64,000 nt of DNA from Mesocentrotus franciscanus (Eukaryota; Echinodermata; Echinoidea; Camarodonta; Strongylocentrotidae): assembly GCA_037976565.1 (NCBI GenBank), contig CP137685.1, positions 16,155,659 through 16,219,658 on the forward strand, read 5' to 3'. Position 1 is the first letter of the stretch. Every line of letters starts with the position of its first letter. This document shows, piece after piece, positions 31,852-44,358 of this stretch. The notes below the pieces were generated by a model. It worked only from the letters and a program-made list of their open reading frames with translations, was not told where the DNA came from and made no database searches. Position numbers and translations under genes: made by a program.

Positions 31852-33104
31852 GTAGTAGTCAAATTAAATTGCATTTATCTTTTTTTCTCCTGATATCATG
31901 AAATTTCATTAGTCAGAGTGTCACGCACTGTAATCCTTTAACCTGAATCACATGGTTTACATCTTGAATACCTCCGTCACATAAATTGTAAAAGAAACTT
32001 CTTTGCTGAAGACATTTTTGGTAACGATGTGGAGTTCAAATTCTAAAGGTTTAAACACACGTATTGGAATAGTGAAGGGAAAAAAATGTTCTCCCGCCCC
32101 TCCCTGGAATTGCCCTGCATTAAGCAGAATTCATGTCACGTAAGAGCGTTGAGTAGTTTGGGGCGGTAAGGAAGAGCTAAGTTGTTATTGTTACTTCCAT
32201 CAGTAAACTATACGGATTGTTTTCCAATTCATTTATAAATAAATGATTTTTGATATGGAGTGTAGTTGTAAGAAAAAGTAATTTAGGGTTGTATTTGTTT
32301 CATAACCTATTCGTAGTACGTTAGTTATTTCTCTTTGACGGTTATACCCGCTGCGTCGTTTCACCATGGACCTATTACGGATGGACATTCGTCGTTTTCT
32401 TAACGAATTCATTGTGATTGTCTCCGTCAATGTCGTCTCAATAACATTCCGTACATGTTTCTTCACTTTGATCTCATGAGGTCCACCGCCAAAAAGCCGG
32501 GACAGAATCAGGATAGTGATTTCACACATGTTAATCATCATGCGCAGAAGATAATAACTCGCTTAAATCATGGAAAATCGATGTGCAGTTCTGGTTTATA
32601 ATCGGAAATTGTTGTTCCGTGTACTGTATTTTATTTTGAAAAACACGTTTATATTTCCAGATAGAGGTTATATTTGGATTGGTTGTGATTTAAAATCCCG
32701 TTTCCCCCGATTTCCTCATAATATTCCAAAGTTACAATGCACAGGGCTTATAAAGATCATGGCCTTCTAATTGTTTTATAAGGTCATGGGTGTGTGCGAA
32801 AGTGTGCGAATCAGTAATAATACATTTCATATCACCAAAATCGTCTGCTTTTCCACTTTGCTGCTCCCCATTGGGGATGCTTTTTTTTAAAGACACACTC
32901 TTACAGAGCACACCATCCAAACAAAACCCAAAAGAGGGAAACTGCTCCCTTGTCAATGACCGATAATGCTTGAGCAGTCGTTATTGTTAGAACAGCTGAA
33001 TGTTCTCATTAAGATGCACATAATAAGAAGGCGGTGGATCTCATTGGATCAAAGAAAGAATCACGTCGAATGTCCATCCGTAATAGGTCCATGGTTTCAC
33101 TATG
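31852..33104. other. Gene-free spacer
   Basis: No exon supported. The phrase GAATGTCCATCCGTAATAGG at about 33068 recurs inverted at about 32370-32392, so the two mark a repeat. ORFs on both strands here derive from it. Confidence 0.5.
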
Positions 33105-34136
33105 GGTGCGTTCATGCTTCATTTTTTCAGGCCGGAATAAGGCTTTTGATACGCATTTAGTTCAAAACAAGGTTGCGTCCTTTCTAATTTTCGTAGAATC
33201 ACCGATAAACGGCGATCGTAAACTCACAAAAAGGTGCGTTTTGGATCGGCGTTTCTTCAAAAAGACGGTTTCTGGGGAAGTATAAACGCACAATCATTTG
33301 TAAACGCGTTAAAATGACGTCATTATAAACGTGTTTCCGGTTCACGTGATAACCTATAATTAGCAGGACCCGTGGAAAATCCACGGTATGGGGGGTTGTG
33401 TTAATAGTCATGTGCTAACGAAATTAATTTGGATTACAAAAAAATATATATGTTAGATGATATATTTTTAATATTTTGTCTTTTTTTCTATTTTGAGATT
33501 ATTTTATCTTCTTTTTTTCCTTCTATTTTTCAAATTTTATTTCTCTTGTTTGTGTACTTTTATTCTTTTACTTCTTTTAATTTTAACGCATATCGCATAC
33601 ACGTACACGCATAAATGCATGCTCCTGCCGGTGCAGTGCCTACAAAGGATATCAGTTAGCAAGATGCCTAACATGGTGAAGGCCTAACCCGTTGCATCAT
33701 GCATTTGCTACACCACATTTCGTGAGTTGATCGTCATCTGCTGTATATATCCGTGATTATACAGTGCTCCTGCCGGTGCAGTGCCTACAAAGCATATCAC
33801 TTAGCAAGATGCCTAACATGGTGAAGGCCTAACCCGTTGCATCATGCATTTGCTACACCACATTTCGTGAGTTGATCGTCATCTGCTGTATATATCCGTG
33901 ATTATACAGTGCTCCTGCCTATGCAGTGCCTACAAAGCATATTCGAAAAAGCGCGCCAAAACTTGACCTGACCTCCTGGGGTCAACGTAGCATGCGAATC
34001 CAGATACAGAGCCCGAATTCGCCTGGAGAAGGGAGCATAAACAGTACCCCCGTGGAACTGCGTTTACGATGAGCGTTTACGATGAGCGTTTTAAAACGCT
34101 CATTCTGCCTTCAAAATGAAGCATAAACGCACCCTA
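33105..34136. mobile_element. 1-kb element with GGGTGCGTTTATGCTTCATT ends
   Basis: The left end GGGTGCGTTCATGCTTCATT and the right end AATGAAGCATAAACGCACCC are inverted repeats. Inside are GCGTTTACGATGAGCGTTT motifs and a nested 145-base tandem repeat (33621-33945). No transposase. The end motif GGGTGCGTTTAT is shared with the element at 45240-45712. Confidence 0.7.
33621..33945. repeat. 145-base tandem repeat, about 2.3 copies
   Basis: GCTCCTGCCGGTGCAGTGCC starts copies at 33621 and 33766, and a partial copy (GCTCCTGCCTATGCAGTGCC) starts at 33911. The unit is otherwise nearly identical. No coding potential. Confidence 0.9.
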
Positions 34137-34305
34137 TGCCACTTAATTCTTGCGATTCTAAAGACTTCGTGCCTTGTACAGTACAAAGCAAACTATTTCT
34201 TTGACAAGAGAATGCACCTGGACTTGTGTTGTCCATTGATATGTCTGGATGTCATTGAACGGCGCAAGGGAAATGGGGCCTCATATACGGGGTAACCTTG
34301 CTAAT

Positions 34306-34570
34306 CATAAGGACCGCTATTCACAATGTGAAATGAGGGTCGCTATTCATACTTCATATTGAGGGTCATTACTCATAAGGACCGCTATTCATAGTAAAAA
34401 ATCGGGGTCGCTATTCATAATACGAGAAGAGGGTGAATAGCGACCCTCTTCTCGTATTATGATAACCGGTCCTTATGAATAATGACCCTTTTCTCAAATT
34501 ATGAATAGCGGTCCTTACGAGTAATGGTCCTTATGAATAGCGGTCCTTAGGAATAGCGAGCGGCCCCCTC
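34306..34570. repeat. Foldback of GGACCGCTATTCATA units
   Basis: Units GGTCGCTATTCATA and GGACCGCTATTCATA run on one strand up to about 34430. They then invert around GAATAGCGACCCTCTTCTCG into TTATGAATAGCGGTCC units up to 34560. This is a long imperfect hairpin of short tandem units. Confidence 0.75.
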
Positions 34571-36170
34571 ATATACAACGGCATTATGTTAGAAGTCTCT
34601 CATAATCATTTGTTAATTACATGAATATATGATGCAATGTTAAAGTACTTTAAACTCATTTTTAATCAAGTGGGCCTAACCTATTTAGCTTCACATTTTA
34701 TATAATTTTTTTCAAGAAATTAAACAAACATAGTGGAGGTGTTGAGGTATAGTTTTTTCACTTGACTCTCAATCCAAGAGTTGAGGGTTCGAAAGTCCAC
34801 CCAGGTAAAAATAGGTACCTGGCCATTGCTAGGATAATGATATTTGCAGGGCCCTCAGCAAGAACAGCATTGCTGCTGCCAGGTGCTGCTTCTGCGGTAA
34901 AATAAGAGGATTATTATTGTTATCATTATTCATTGTTATTGTAGTCATTATTATAAGTAGTAGTAGTAGTAGAAGTAGTAGTACTACTACTATATCTAGT
35001 AATCGTTCCTAACATTTTTTTGCATAAATTGTTATTCATTGTGATTTGAAAAAATATAACCACTATGTACTAAATGTTTATATTGTTACTGATTATTATT
35101 GTATGTTATACAACTCACTCCCAGATCCTAATCAAATGATTGGTCATGCGCGGTCACGTGTGATTCATTTACTGATCCTATTGCACGCTTTTTCATGAAA
35201 AAGCGTGCAATATCTATCCGCCCTCGTTCAGTGCCGCGCAGTAGTGCGCGTACTTAGCCTCAATACTGCGTGTATACACATGGGCCTATTCTTGCGCAGC
35301 ACTCAAATGGGTATAGATAGAGGTGCGCACTAAATGAGACTTATTAAAACTTGAGATTTATTTGTCAGCCATAAACTGTCACGAAACAATCTTGAATTAA
35401 TTATTTTACATCAAATAACAAGGATCTAGGAGTTTCGTTGTATAAAACAAATGATGCATGTTTTCATTCGTTCATTATACGATCTATATCTATCTTATCA
35501 AGTGTGCATAGATAAACACCTCAACTCAAGTGGATAGATCGTACACGGAAAATATATACCTGCACAGTCACAGTGGTGTAGCTGGGGGCGGCACGTGCCT
35601 CCTTGCCCCCGACCATCTAGGCTAGTCGACTATCAAGTTTGAATAATATAAAACGGTTCATGAATAGAAGTAGTGCGATTTTATATATCATTGCCGCAGT
35701 GGATTTTTTGCACTTTATGCAATAATAAATGGAAATGAAAATTCATGAAAATTATATTGTGAATATGGAAATATTTTGATATGCTATTTTAATTTTGTTT
35801 ACCTGTATTTAAAAGGAATTGAATATATCGTGATTTTATCATAGTATGTTGTGTAGGTACTAGATTTGATTGGTCATAGTATAACAAAATAAAAGTTAAC
35901 CATATTGATCTTTAAATGTGATGTTTTGCATTGTGGTATGTATAAATTCATTCATAGGTGAACCAGCTTATGAATGCGGAGATAGATCTGATGACGAACG
36001 GTCAACCTGTTGGAAAAATCGAGCCTCGACCTCTCTTTGCATTCATAACCTTATTGTCTTAATTTCTCTACCTGTATCCAATCTTACCAAGTAGTCCTCC
36101 ATACGACAAAACTGAAAGAATACCCCTCTCTCAATTTTTTGTCCTGTTCCCTTTCAGACCCAGCATTCCG
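34571..36170. other. Gene-free spacer with SINE fragment and a perfect palindrome
   Basis: A SINE-type fragment (GGGTTCGAAAGTCCACCCAGG, then CAGGGCCCTCAGCAAGAAC) lies at about 34730-34910. A perfect 34-base palindrome at 35179-35212 is listed separately. Otherwise AT-rich with no exon. Confidence 0.55.
35179..35212. repeat. Perfect 34-base palindrome
   Basis: TATTGCACGCTTTTTCA is followed immediately by its exact reverse complement. It may be the core of a short palindromic MITE. No loop bases. Confidence 0.9.
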
Positions 36171-36175
36171 TTTCA

Positions 36176-36287
36176 GGTTCCCTGTTTCATAAAACTTGTT
36201 ATCAATATCAAATTCCAAAAATTTCAGTAGCTTATAACAGTTATTTGAACTTGCTATTGATAACAAGTTTTATGAAACGGGGCCCAG
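36176..36287. mobile_element. Short palindromic MITE
   Basis: CCCTGTTTCATAAAACTTGT with TATCAATA is answered by TATTGATAACAAGTTTTATG and AAACGGGG. The arms are about 28 bases around a centre of roughly 50 bases. Confidence 0.7.
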
Positions 36288-37107
36288 GACTACCCACATG
36301 TGGTGAATCCGCAGACATATTAAATTGGACCAAATTGTCATTTTTTTTTTAAATGAAGATTATGTAACAGGCTTTTCTAAAATAAGGTAATGATAATTTA
36401 GCTGACGTCGTTTGAGGCGTCGGTAGTTCATTCAGGATAGTAAGGAGGAATTGGGGCATTTTATTTCTCGAAGCTAATATAGCTTTAAAACAATTCCAGC
36501 AAGTAATTCAACTACAAGAACATACATAGATATATATTGCTATTTACCAACAGTGAAATTTTAAAAGTGGAGGTTAAATCCCAATGCCTATGAGCAACCA
36601 GCCTACGGAGAGTGTTAGATTTGTGTGTGAACTCTCCGTGTGTGTGATTTTGTCTGTGGGTTTGCGTGTGTGTGAGCATGTGTTTGACCCATTACACAAA
36701 ACAACAGCATTCTCTATTTGCCATATCTAAAGGTAAACAAAGAGAGAAAATACCAGCCACGCTGAATGTATATCATGACTAATAAGAATGAATAGATTGT
36801 GGAAAAACTTGAAAATTAATTGATGTTTCATGTCCCAATTTTCTTTACCTAAAACTGCTAAATCTACGACCTACCGTCATCTCTTTAATTTCTCTCCGTC
36901 TCTCTCTCTTCGTTATTTCTCTCCGTCATTTTTTATTACAAACTCTTCAACAGGCCTCATAATTTGCTCATAAAGCCGTGTTTGTTTACTTGTGGCAAAA
37001 TGAATTGCTGTCAAGATTAAGACCAGAACCACATAAATTGTGTAGGATTTGTAGAGCCGGTAGCAAATATACCCATGATTAAAAATTATGATTATAGTTT
37101 ACGGACG

Positions 37108-37149
<42 letters not shown>

Positions 37150-37771
37150 CCTACGTAAATAGAATAACGACCAAAGAGACTAGGAATAAAAACAGCAGAA
37201 ACGTCTATGTATTTAAACTACGACTTAAATTTATTGTTTAAGAGAATACTAAGAACATTTCTTTAAAATAACAGAGTGTGACATTAACGATTTTTAGCAG
37301 GTAGTAGCCTACATTCATTTCTAAAAGATGAAAGACAAAATTGTATTTCTACTCCAAAATTACAAAAGAGGATACATAATTTAGTTCGATTCCGGTAGAC
37401 TTCTTCCATAATGTATCTACATAATTGATTACTTATTACAAATCTGATAAATTAACAATGGGCCTAATCACAAGTAAATTATATTTCTTATCATCTTTCA
37501 TCGATAATTGTCGTATTAACTGTGCCCTTCTACTTTTGCTTTCGTCATCAATGATACATTTACATTACCCCTTTAACCTCGTTAAGCACTAGTCAGTCAA
37601 ACTGTTTTGAATGAAACACAGTTGTCTTCTTAAAATACACGATCGTTCATTTTACTTAAGTGTATTTCTTAATAAAAAAAGTACAAACTTTATAATACAA
37701 CGCAGTATTACTGCGTCAGCTATCTAGTTAAATACCAGTAAGAACACATACAATAGGCTATAGAAAATACA
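36288..37771. other. Gene-free spacer
   Basis: AT-rich; a (TA)n tract at 37109-37146 and GTGTGT/TCTCTC runs near 36630-36680 and 36895-36920. No exon. Confidence 0.55.
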
Positions 37772-38322
37772 AATACACCTTTTCACGGTTAAGGGCGCCA
37801 TCTTAATTTAAGATAAACAAACCATTGACTTCTAGAGGTCAGGGGTTTACGCGTAATTAATTAAGATAGCGCCCATGCAAAATGATGTGAGCGCACAGCG
37901 CAGGCAGTGATGTCATCATTCCATAGTAAGTTGCTCAGATAGTTCACACTGCCTGCTGTCATTTTCCTGTACAGATTTTTTTAATCCTGCAATGAAAAGT
38001 GTCCATAATTTTAATGCTGAATTTCAATAAAGTCTTTGGTAGATTATCTTGTCATGAATATTGAAGGAGGAAGATGACACCTAGCATTCCATAGAAGTGT
38101 GAACTAAAATTCTTGTTTAGTCTGGACTTAGTCCCGGCTGAGAATACCACCCATCAATGTTTTCAGATGCCTGCGCTGTGCGCTCACATCATATTTGCAT
38201 GGGCGCTATCTTAATTACGCGTAAACCCCTGGCCTCTAGAGGTCAATGGTTTGTTTATCTTAAATTAAGATGGCGCCCATTTCTGAGCATGCACTTTTGT
38301 AACCGTGAAAAGGTGTATTTGT
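37772..38322. mobile_element. Foldback element with arms of about 150 bases
   Basis: The left arm (ACCTTTTCACGGTTA, GGGCGCCATCTTAATTTAAG, AGAGGTCAGGGGTTTACGCG, GCGCTGTGCGCTCACATC in complement) is mirrored by the right arm at 38165-38320 (GCTGTGCGCTCACATCAT, TTACGCGTAAACCCCTGGCC, CTTAAATTAAGATGGCGCCC, TAACCGTGAAAAGGTG). It is not coding. Confidence 0.85.
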
Positions 38323-40749
38323 GTGCCAATGCATTAATGTACTGTATGCTTTAAGAATTGATTTCCTTCTCACATGTGCCCCAATCTCTCAAATATCACT
38401 GACTCATCCATTCTTATTATGCAACATTAAACAATGTCGTCCCCATTGTACCCATATTGTCACGAATCTGATGCTAATAACTGAAGGTCATGTTAACATC
38501 CATAGTAATTTAGTGTCTCATCGTTATTTTAATCTTTTGGTCCAGAATTCTCTGAAATATGAGTGCAAAAATCCCTGGGAAATTCGAGTCCCTTCCTGTT
38601 GCCGTATATTGTGACGTTCAGATATTTAATCGAAAGTAATCATTATGATCACTGAAGTCTCTAAATTGGCAACGCAGCTTGAAATTTTCCATTTTCTTTT
38701 TGTCCAAATTGTCAATCTCCCGTTTAGTTATTTCATTAAACATTTTCATTCACAAAGTTCACTTAATATGTATTTTTTTTTCAACTTTAAAAGTGTACAA
38801 AAATATAATCGTTACCACATTGAGGAGGAAAAGCTGACTCATTTAGACCTTTTGAAAACTGAGAGCTAATGAAAAATGCGTGCAATGAATGCTTTTACAT
38901 TTAGTGCATTGAAGCCCATATATTTACTACAGTACTAAGTAAAATATAGTAATCATAAAAGAAAAAAATAATGACATATTTCAAATAAACTCCATTATAC
39001 ATAAACATATTGAAAAATTGTTAGAAGTTGAATTCAGTCAATATTACTTTGGGGATAGCGCGTTTGCGACTATCGGAATATGCATGAATATATATATATA
39101 TATTTATTTATGTGGACGTCTTCCAATCCCTAATAACTATCATAAACATTTACCACATACCAGAATCTTGCAACACGATTGGACAAATTGACGCCACATG
39201 ATAGATGTAGATTTTGTATCCCAATGGGTGAAAGGTCAAATGTATTCAGTATGGAGTTGGGCTCACACTTGCTGAATGTACACATGAACGTAATCAAAAC
39301 TAATTCCAAAGGTTCACAAAACTGTATCTGTGAACGTACCAAAAACAAAAAATAATGATAATGATGATGACGATGATGATGATTAAAGGAGGAAGGAGAA
39401 GAAGAAAAATATGAAAAAATGATAATATAGCCAACATAAACAATAGGGAATTTTAATGAGTTCATATTTGCGAAAGCCTTCGAAACCTTTAAGTAGACCC
39501 CTTTTTGGTTTACCACAGCGTTGAAACAGATATTGTTATTCAATAGATCATTTATTTTTACTTTCATAATTTTTAGACTAGAACATGTGGGTGTAAAAAA
39601 GGGTGTTATCGATGTGGGATTCAAAGCAAGTAATTACCTTCTTTTAATATTCGGGCGTTTGGATAAACAATCCCCGTCTCGGTGCTTTCAAGGGTACACC
39701 GTTTTCCATATCGCCGGAGGCGACTCGTGATCCAGCATTTGCTTTGGCGAAAACTGTTCGGAACTTTATTTCTTAAAAGGTATAGGGTTACAGGTTAGGG
39801 TTTGGGTTATGGGTAGGTTAAGGGTTAGGTTTAGGTTAAAGGGCATTAGTTCGGAAGTTCAGTTTATATCCACTTTATTCAACTTTCATAATAAAAATAC
39901 ATATTTTTTTAGTTTAATAATTAGATAGAGAGAAAAGACTGAAATGACATATGACCTAAGCTGACATAACGTAAAGCCGTTCACGGTCAGATTTCTAAAT
40001 GAATTATGAAATTTACACAACAATATCAATGATAATGCCAATGATTTTCTGACGCAACTTATTATGAGATCTTATACATCTTATGTACAATAGTTCCATT
40101 AACATAATTACATTCAGTAATGAAGGAACTTATATACGGTATGACTAAAATTCATATGACTTACAATTTCCCCGTATTAAGTATCAAAGCAATGGCATGT
40201 ACAGTAGTTAGATAAGTCGCTAGAGTGAACTTAAAATGGTTATTCTGCATGATCACGGTATCTATTAATATCATTTGTTTACAGGGTTTACATAAAATAT
40301 GATCTACACTAAATTTGGATCTCTGTCCATCTCTTGCGCTGTGTATTTTGATAAATGTTTGAGACCTAAGTCACAGGTTGTGTAACTTTCTTTTACTTAT
40401 CTTGAATGGGATGTTTGCCTATGCCCGTTACATACGTGACGTCATTTTGCTGACGTAGGACAGTGTTAACAACTGGCGCAGTTTTCTGACGTCCCATTTC
40501 AGAGTCATATCGTGCAAAAAGTGAATACGAAATGACCAGCGCAGACGTCTGGTTGCATTACTAGCCAATGGACTAATTATATTCGTGGGCTTAAATAGCG
40601 CAATCGAAATGACTGCAACAGGCCATACGCCTTTATGTGACAAGGCAAGGGAATTACACTTTGCCAAAGGATTTTTTTTCTTCATGTATGTGCTAAACAT
40701 TTTTATACATTCATGTTTTTTTAAACCAAAATGTATTCCTTAGATAAAT
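38323..40749. other. Gene-free spacer with a degenerate TTAGGG-like patch
   Basis: AT-rich. A patch at about 39788-39845 (GGTTAGGGTTTGGG, GGTTAAGGGTTAGG, TTTAGGTTAAAGGG) resembles degenerate telomere repeats. The 164-codon minus ORF at 39130-39624 shows no domain. Confidence 0.5.
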
Positions 40750-41335
40750 CTCTTTTAAAGAAAAATCCATCCTAAATTACAAATTGATCTGAGTGGAAGC
40801 AGAAGAATTAAAGGAGCAACCTGGTTAAAGGCTGATCGAAATCGGACCAACAATAAGAAAGGTTTGAATTTTCGAAATTTGCAATCACGTTACCTAGGGG
40901 TATACTTCAAATTGCCTCCATCATTGTGACGTAGTGCCGGAAAAATCTCCAATTCGTTCCAACACAAAATAGTACTCAGAAGTTTTTTTTTAATGTATAT
41001 TGATTTAGAAGAGTCTTTTCTTTTTAGAGGACCTGTAATAATATGCTAACCATAATAGATTGTGAGTAGTACCCCAACCGAGAAGGTGCTTAGGAAAAAG
41101 AAAGAACAAAAATAATGTTTTTGTACACGACAGACAGGAAATTTGTCCATGCTACGTCACAATTCATCTACCGTAATTGCCATTTTGAGATTCGCACGAT
41201 GTAGTGATTTCATATTTCAAACATTCATGACTATTTTATAATTGCCCGATTTATTTCAAACTTTTGCCTTTCTGTTTTCCTTATAATTATTTGCTATCTT
41301 ACACATGAAAGCACACAGGCTGGATTGCCCTTAAA
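40750..41335. mobile_element. Diverged foldback element
   Basis: AGGCTGATCGAAATCGGACC, AATTGCCTCCA and TTGTGACGTAG on the left are answered on the right by CTACGTCACAATTC, TAATTGCCATTTTG and CCGATTTATTTCAAACTTTT. It is related in layout and motifs to 2218-2640. Confidence 0.5.
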
Positions 41336-41583
41336 CAATTAATCTGGCGATGTGCTGTGCTAAACAACTAGACTGCTTTAAAAAAGGTAGGATCATGTTG
41401 AGAACTCAAATATTACAATCTGGGATACACAAATAATGAGTAATAAAAGAGCCTTGAAAGATGTCCTGTTTTCTTATGAAAGTCCGTGTAATGATTATAT
41501 GAAACTATAGCAAAATGCTAATGCTATACGACTATCGCGCACGTGGAATTTCCCTCGTTGTCATCATTGGGTTGCTCTGGACC

Positions 41584-41690
41584 CTACTTTGAGACAGGGA
41601 TGTCTGGAAAATCAGGCTGAGTTGATCCTGTTGCTGCCGTCGTCATGGTACCATTACCGAAGAAATTGGATTTAAGGGAGAAATGGATAA
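41584..41690 (-). pseudogene. Diverged partner of the ZP-C-like exon or alternative 3' end of gene 2
   Basis: On minus the sequence shares ATTTCTTCGGTAA and, further on, CAGGATC and AGCCTG with the plus exon at 31680-31745, suggesting common origin through the inverted duplication. Its frame reads KSNFFGNGTMTTAATGSTQP, then DFPDIPVSK and a stop, so the cysteine pattern is lost. It could instead be a Thr-rich terminal exon of gene 2; no good acceptor was found. Confidence 0.3.
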
Positions 41691-41699
41691 AAGGGTGAA

Positions 41700-42204
41700 A
41701 AACGAGGGTTATCTCCATAATGAACGATTTAAATTTCATATTAATGAAAGGATGAAATAAACTGAATGCAAATAATCATTTTTTCTTCAAAGATGGTCCT
41801 TTGGACAAGGTTAATAATTCTACAGGTAAATTTGTGACAACATTCCTAATACAATCAGATAATGACGAAATGTCGATCGCTGGCCTTTTTACAAACTCGT
41901 TTGATCATTCCTCTCGTATTAAAGTGTCGGTCGAGACGCGAGTTTTCTTAGATTTGCTATGGGTTTTTCAGAAAGTGTCGGGTAAGCTGGACCCGACACT
42001 TTGGCGATAAGTCGTTTGCAAAAGGCCACAAACGTTAGACCCGACCCTTTGGTAATTAGGGCTTGATTGTTCACGAAAGTTTGTGTAACCTGAAGACACG
42101 AAGACCAGATGGAACGAGGCAAGCCATATAAGCTATACGAGCTACCAACAGTGTCGTAGATTGAACCATGATTGCGACATAATGAAGTTTATATACGGTA
42201 CGAT
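41700..42204. other. Gene-free spacer
   Basis: A possible 33-base phase 1-1 microexon on + at 41793-41825 (TTCTTCAAAG|...|GTAAAT) was noticed but is too short to support. GTGTCGGGTAAGCTGG and TAGACCCGACCCTTTGG suggest another repeat at 41930-42050. Confidence 0.45.
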
Positions 42205-43150
42205 AAAACAGAAAGAAATGTATTATACTGTATAAACGAGTCCGACCGCCGAAAGCTACGAAACCCGATAACAAACGGATATTGTGAACAAACTATGAGC
42301 TGTATAAATAAGATTCTTTGCTTTTCATATGGTATAAGTAGTATGCTTTCAAATGATACTTTGATGGTATTAACCCATACCCGCTCCACTGAGCAAATGT
42401 TTTGAAAATGGCATTTCAAAATCCGTTTGTGCCAGAATCGCACGCGAACATGAATATAACATGAAGAAAACACAAATTATAAGACTAAATGAAAGGATTT
42501 TTGTCATGTTATTCTTTTAACGATGAGGGCAAGTTAATTGCCATCATCATAAAAAAAAGGAATGTGGGGATATTGTCGACGACCTTGAAGGGTCTGCTAT
42601 GTTTATGAACAATGACTTAAGCATTGTTCAGAATTGCAACTTTTTAATAGAGCAAAGCAGGCAGTCCCGTGATATTTCCACGAGAATAAATTGGGGGGCA
42701 CCTTACAGTTTTATAAAAGGGGCGAATATTGTCCAATGGGCACATAAGAAAACAAACTATCAGAGTGTCTAATTTTCCCCTCAGGACAGGTACCCGGGGA
42801 TGGGTAATATTTTCAATCAATAAAAGGACACTTTTTCATTGCTCGAGGGATGTTAAGTTTGGGAAAATTTGAGGTTGTACGTCCCTGTTATCCCGGAAAT
42901 ACGTCATGTTGGCATGTGATACTAATACTGATACTGTTTTACCATATCTTGCACAAATGGATTTCGACATGCTGTTTTTAAAGCAATGTTGCTCGGTGAA
43001 GCGAGTGTGGATTAATGTTATCAATGTATCATTTCAAAGAATATTACTTCAACTTCATAAAAAGCAAGACATTATTTCCATTGAGCTAATAATTTCCTCA
43101 CAATAACCGTTTGTTTTCGGGTTTCATTTTTTCTGGGAGACACTGTACAT
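42205..43150. mobile_element. Element with GTCCGACCGCCGAAAG / TGTCTCCCAG ends
   Basis: The inner left motif AACCCGATAACAAACGG and the right motif CCGTTTGTTTTCGGGTTTC are inverted. The same motifs and gene-free inner sequence occur in the element at 22281-23319, so this is a second, more diverged copy. Mariner-like ends are suspected. Confidence 0.55.
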
Positions 43151-44275
43151 TCCAATCTTATATTTTTCTTTTCAAAAGGACGAATATCACTAGAAGATAA
43201 GGGCTATCTAGGTGGTGTGACATCCCCACGGAAAATTATATATAACCAAATGTGGATTTTTCGGCCTTTGTCAGTTAAGCCTCGTTCAAATATGAAGAGA
43301 TAAAATAGAATTTTATTTTTGATGACGTAAAGCAGCGGTTTTGAACCTTAATTAAGTCACACGGCAACCTTCCAGGAAATCAACAGTTTCGCGTTTCTCC
43401 CACTCCCAAATTTATCGCAGAGGATTTGTCTCATCACTCTATTATACACATAGGCGTTCAGGCACATTTTTGAGAGGGGGCAGTGATGCCTCTCGTCTCA
43501 ATATTTTCTATATGCATGATCTGGTTTTTAAAAAAAACACTTTTATTATCGCAAAATTGACATTTTGTCATCAACATACACTAGATCGAATATAAAATTA
43601 TGTGTTCGACCACCTCGTTACCCGAATATGAGAATATTCAGTCATCTTGTTGCCCTTAATAATCCTGTTATGATTTGTTTTAATTTCAATTGTGCGAGCT
43701 AGTAAATCGAGCGAGGAATTGGGAGACATAGAAACACACTGGAAAATCATATATTCGGGCACCTTCCCGCCCGAATATGACGATAATTTTGGCAATGATG
43801 GGGGTATTCATGCAGAACGCATATTTCTAAATTTTGCGAGAGAACCGAGCGAGGAAAAGGATACTTTATTTTCATTAAAATATCGTTTCCTCAACAAAAT
43901 GACCCAAAGTGGTATATTATCATCTTGTTCATAATCCAATGCAAGAGTTGAAGAGTTTTCCAATAAGTTGATTTCCCGCGAGTGAAGGTCTTGATGCCAC
44001 TGAAGCTGCCTATATACATAATCCGCGTACACGAAATTGCGTAAAAACGGTATTTTTTTCATCACCAGGCGCGTATTGCTTTCAGGGTATCCAAAAACAG
44101 GACAAATCTTGGAATATGGTATCAATTTGGAGAGCTAAACATGGACGTGTTAACCAGCATTACTGGGGGCCATCGAGTACACTGAATAATATTTTGAAAT
44201 GAGTTCGATTTAGTCTAGGGACGGCAATGTACCTGTCTGATTACATAAGACATTGAATCATATTTTGTTATGGTT
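43151..44275. other. Gene-free spacer, possible retroelement remnant
   Basis: The 80-codon + ORF at 43692-43934 and the 105-codon minus ORF at 43808-44125 have no recognised domain. The phrase CCCGAATATGA recurs (43620 and 43770). No splice-bounded exon. Confidence 0.45.
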
Positions 44276-44358
44276 TTAGATGGCCCTTGGCCATGGTGGA
44301 CGAAGTACTACAGTGCTCCAGGAATCATTGAAACCTAAACGGTCTAACAGTATCTTAC

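Noticed and set aside
39130..39624. 164-codon minus ORF
   Set aside because: Contains a His-rich run from an ATG/ATC microsatellite; no recognisable domain.
39788..39845. True telomere
   Set aside because: Short, degenerate and internal; kept only as a low-interest observation.
41793..41825. 33-base phase 1-1 microexon on +
   Set aside because: Splice-like borders exist, but 11 residues give no domain evidence and such matches are common by chance.
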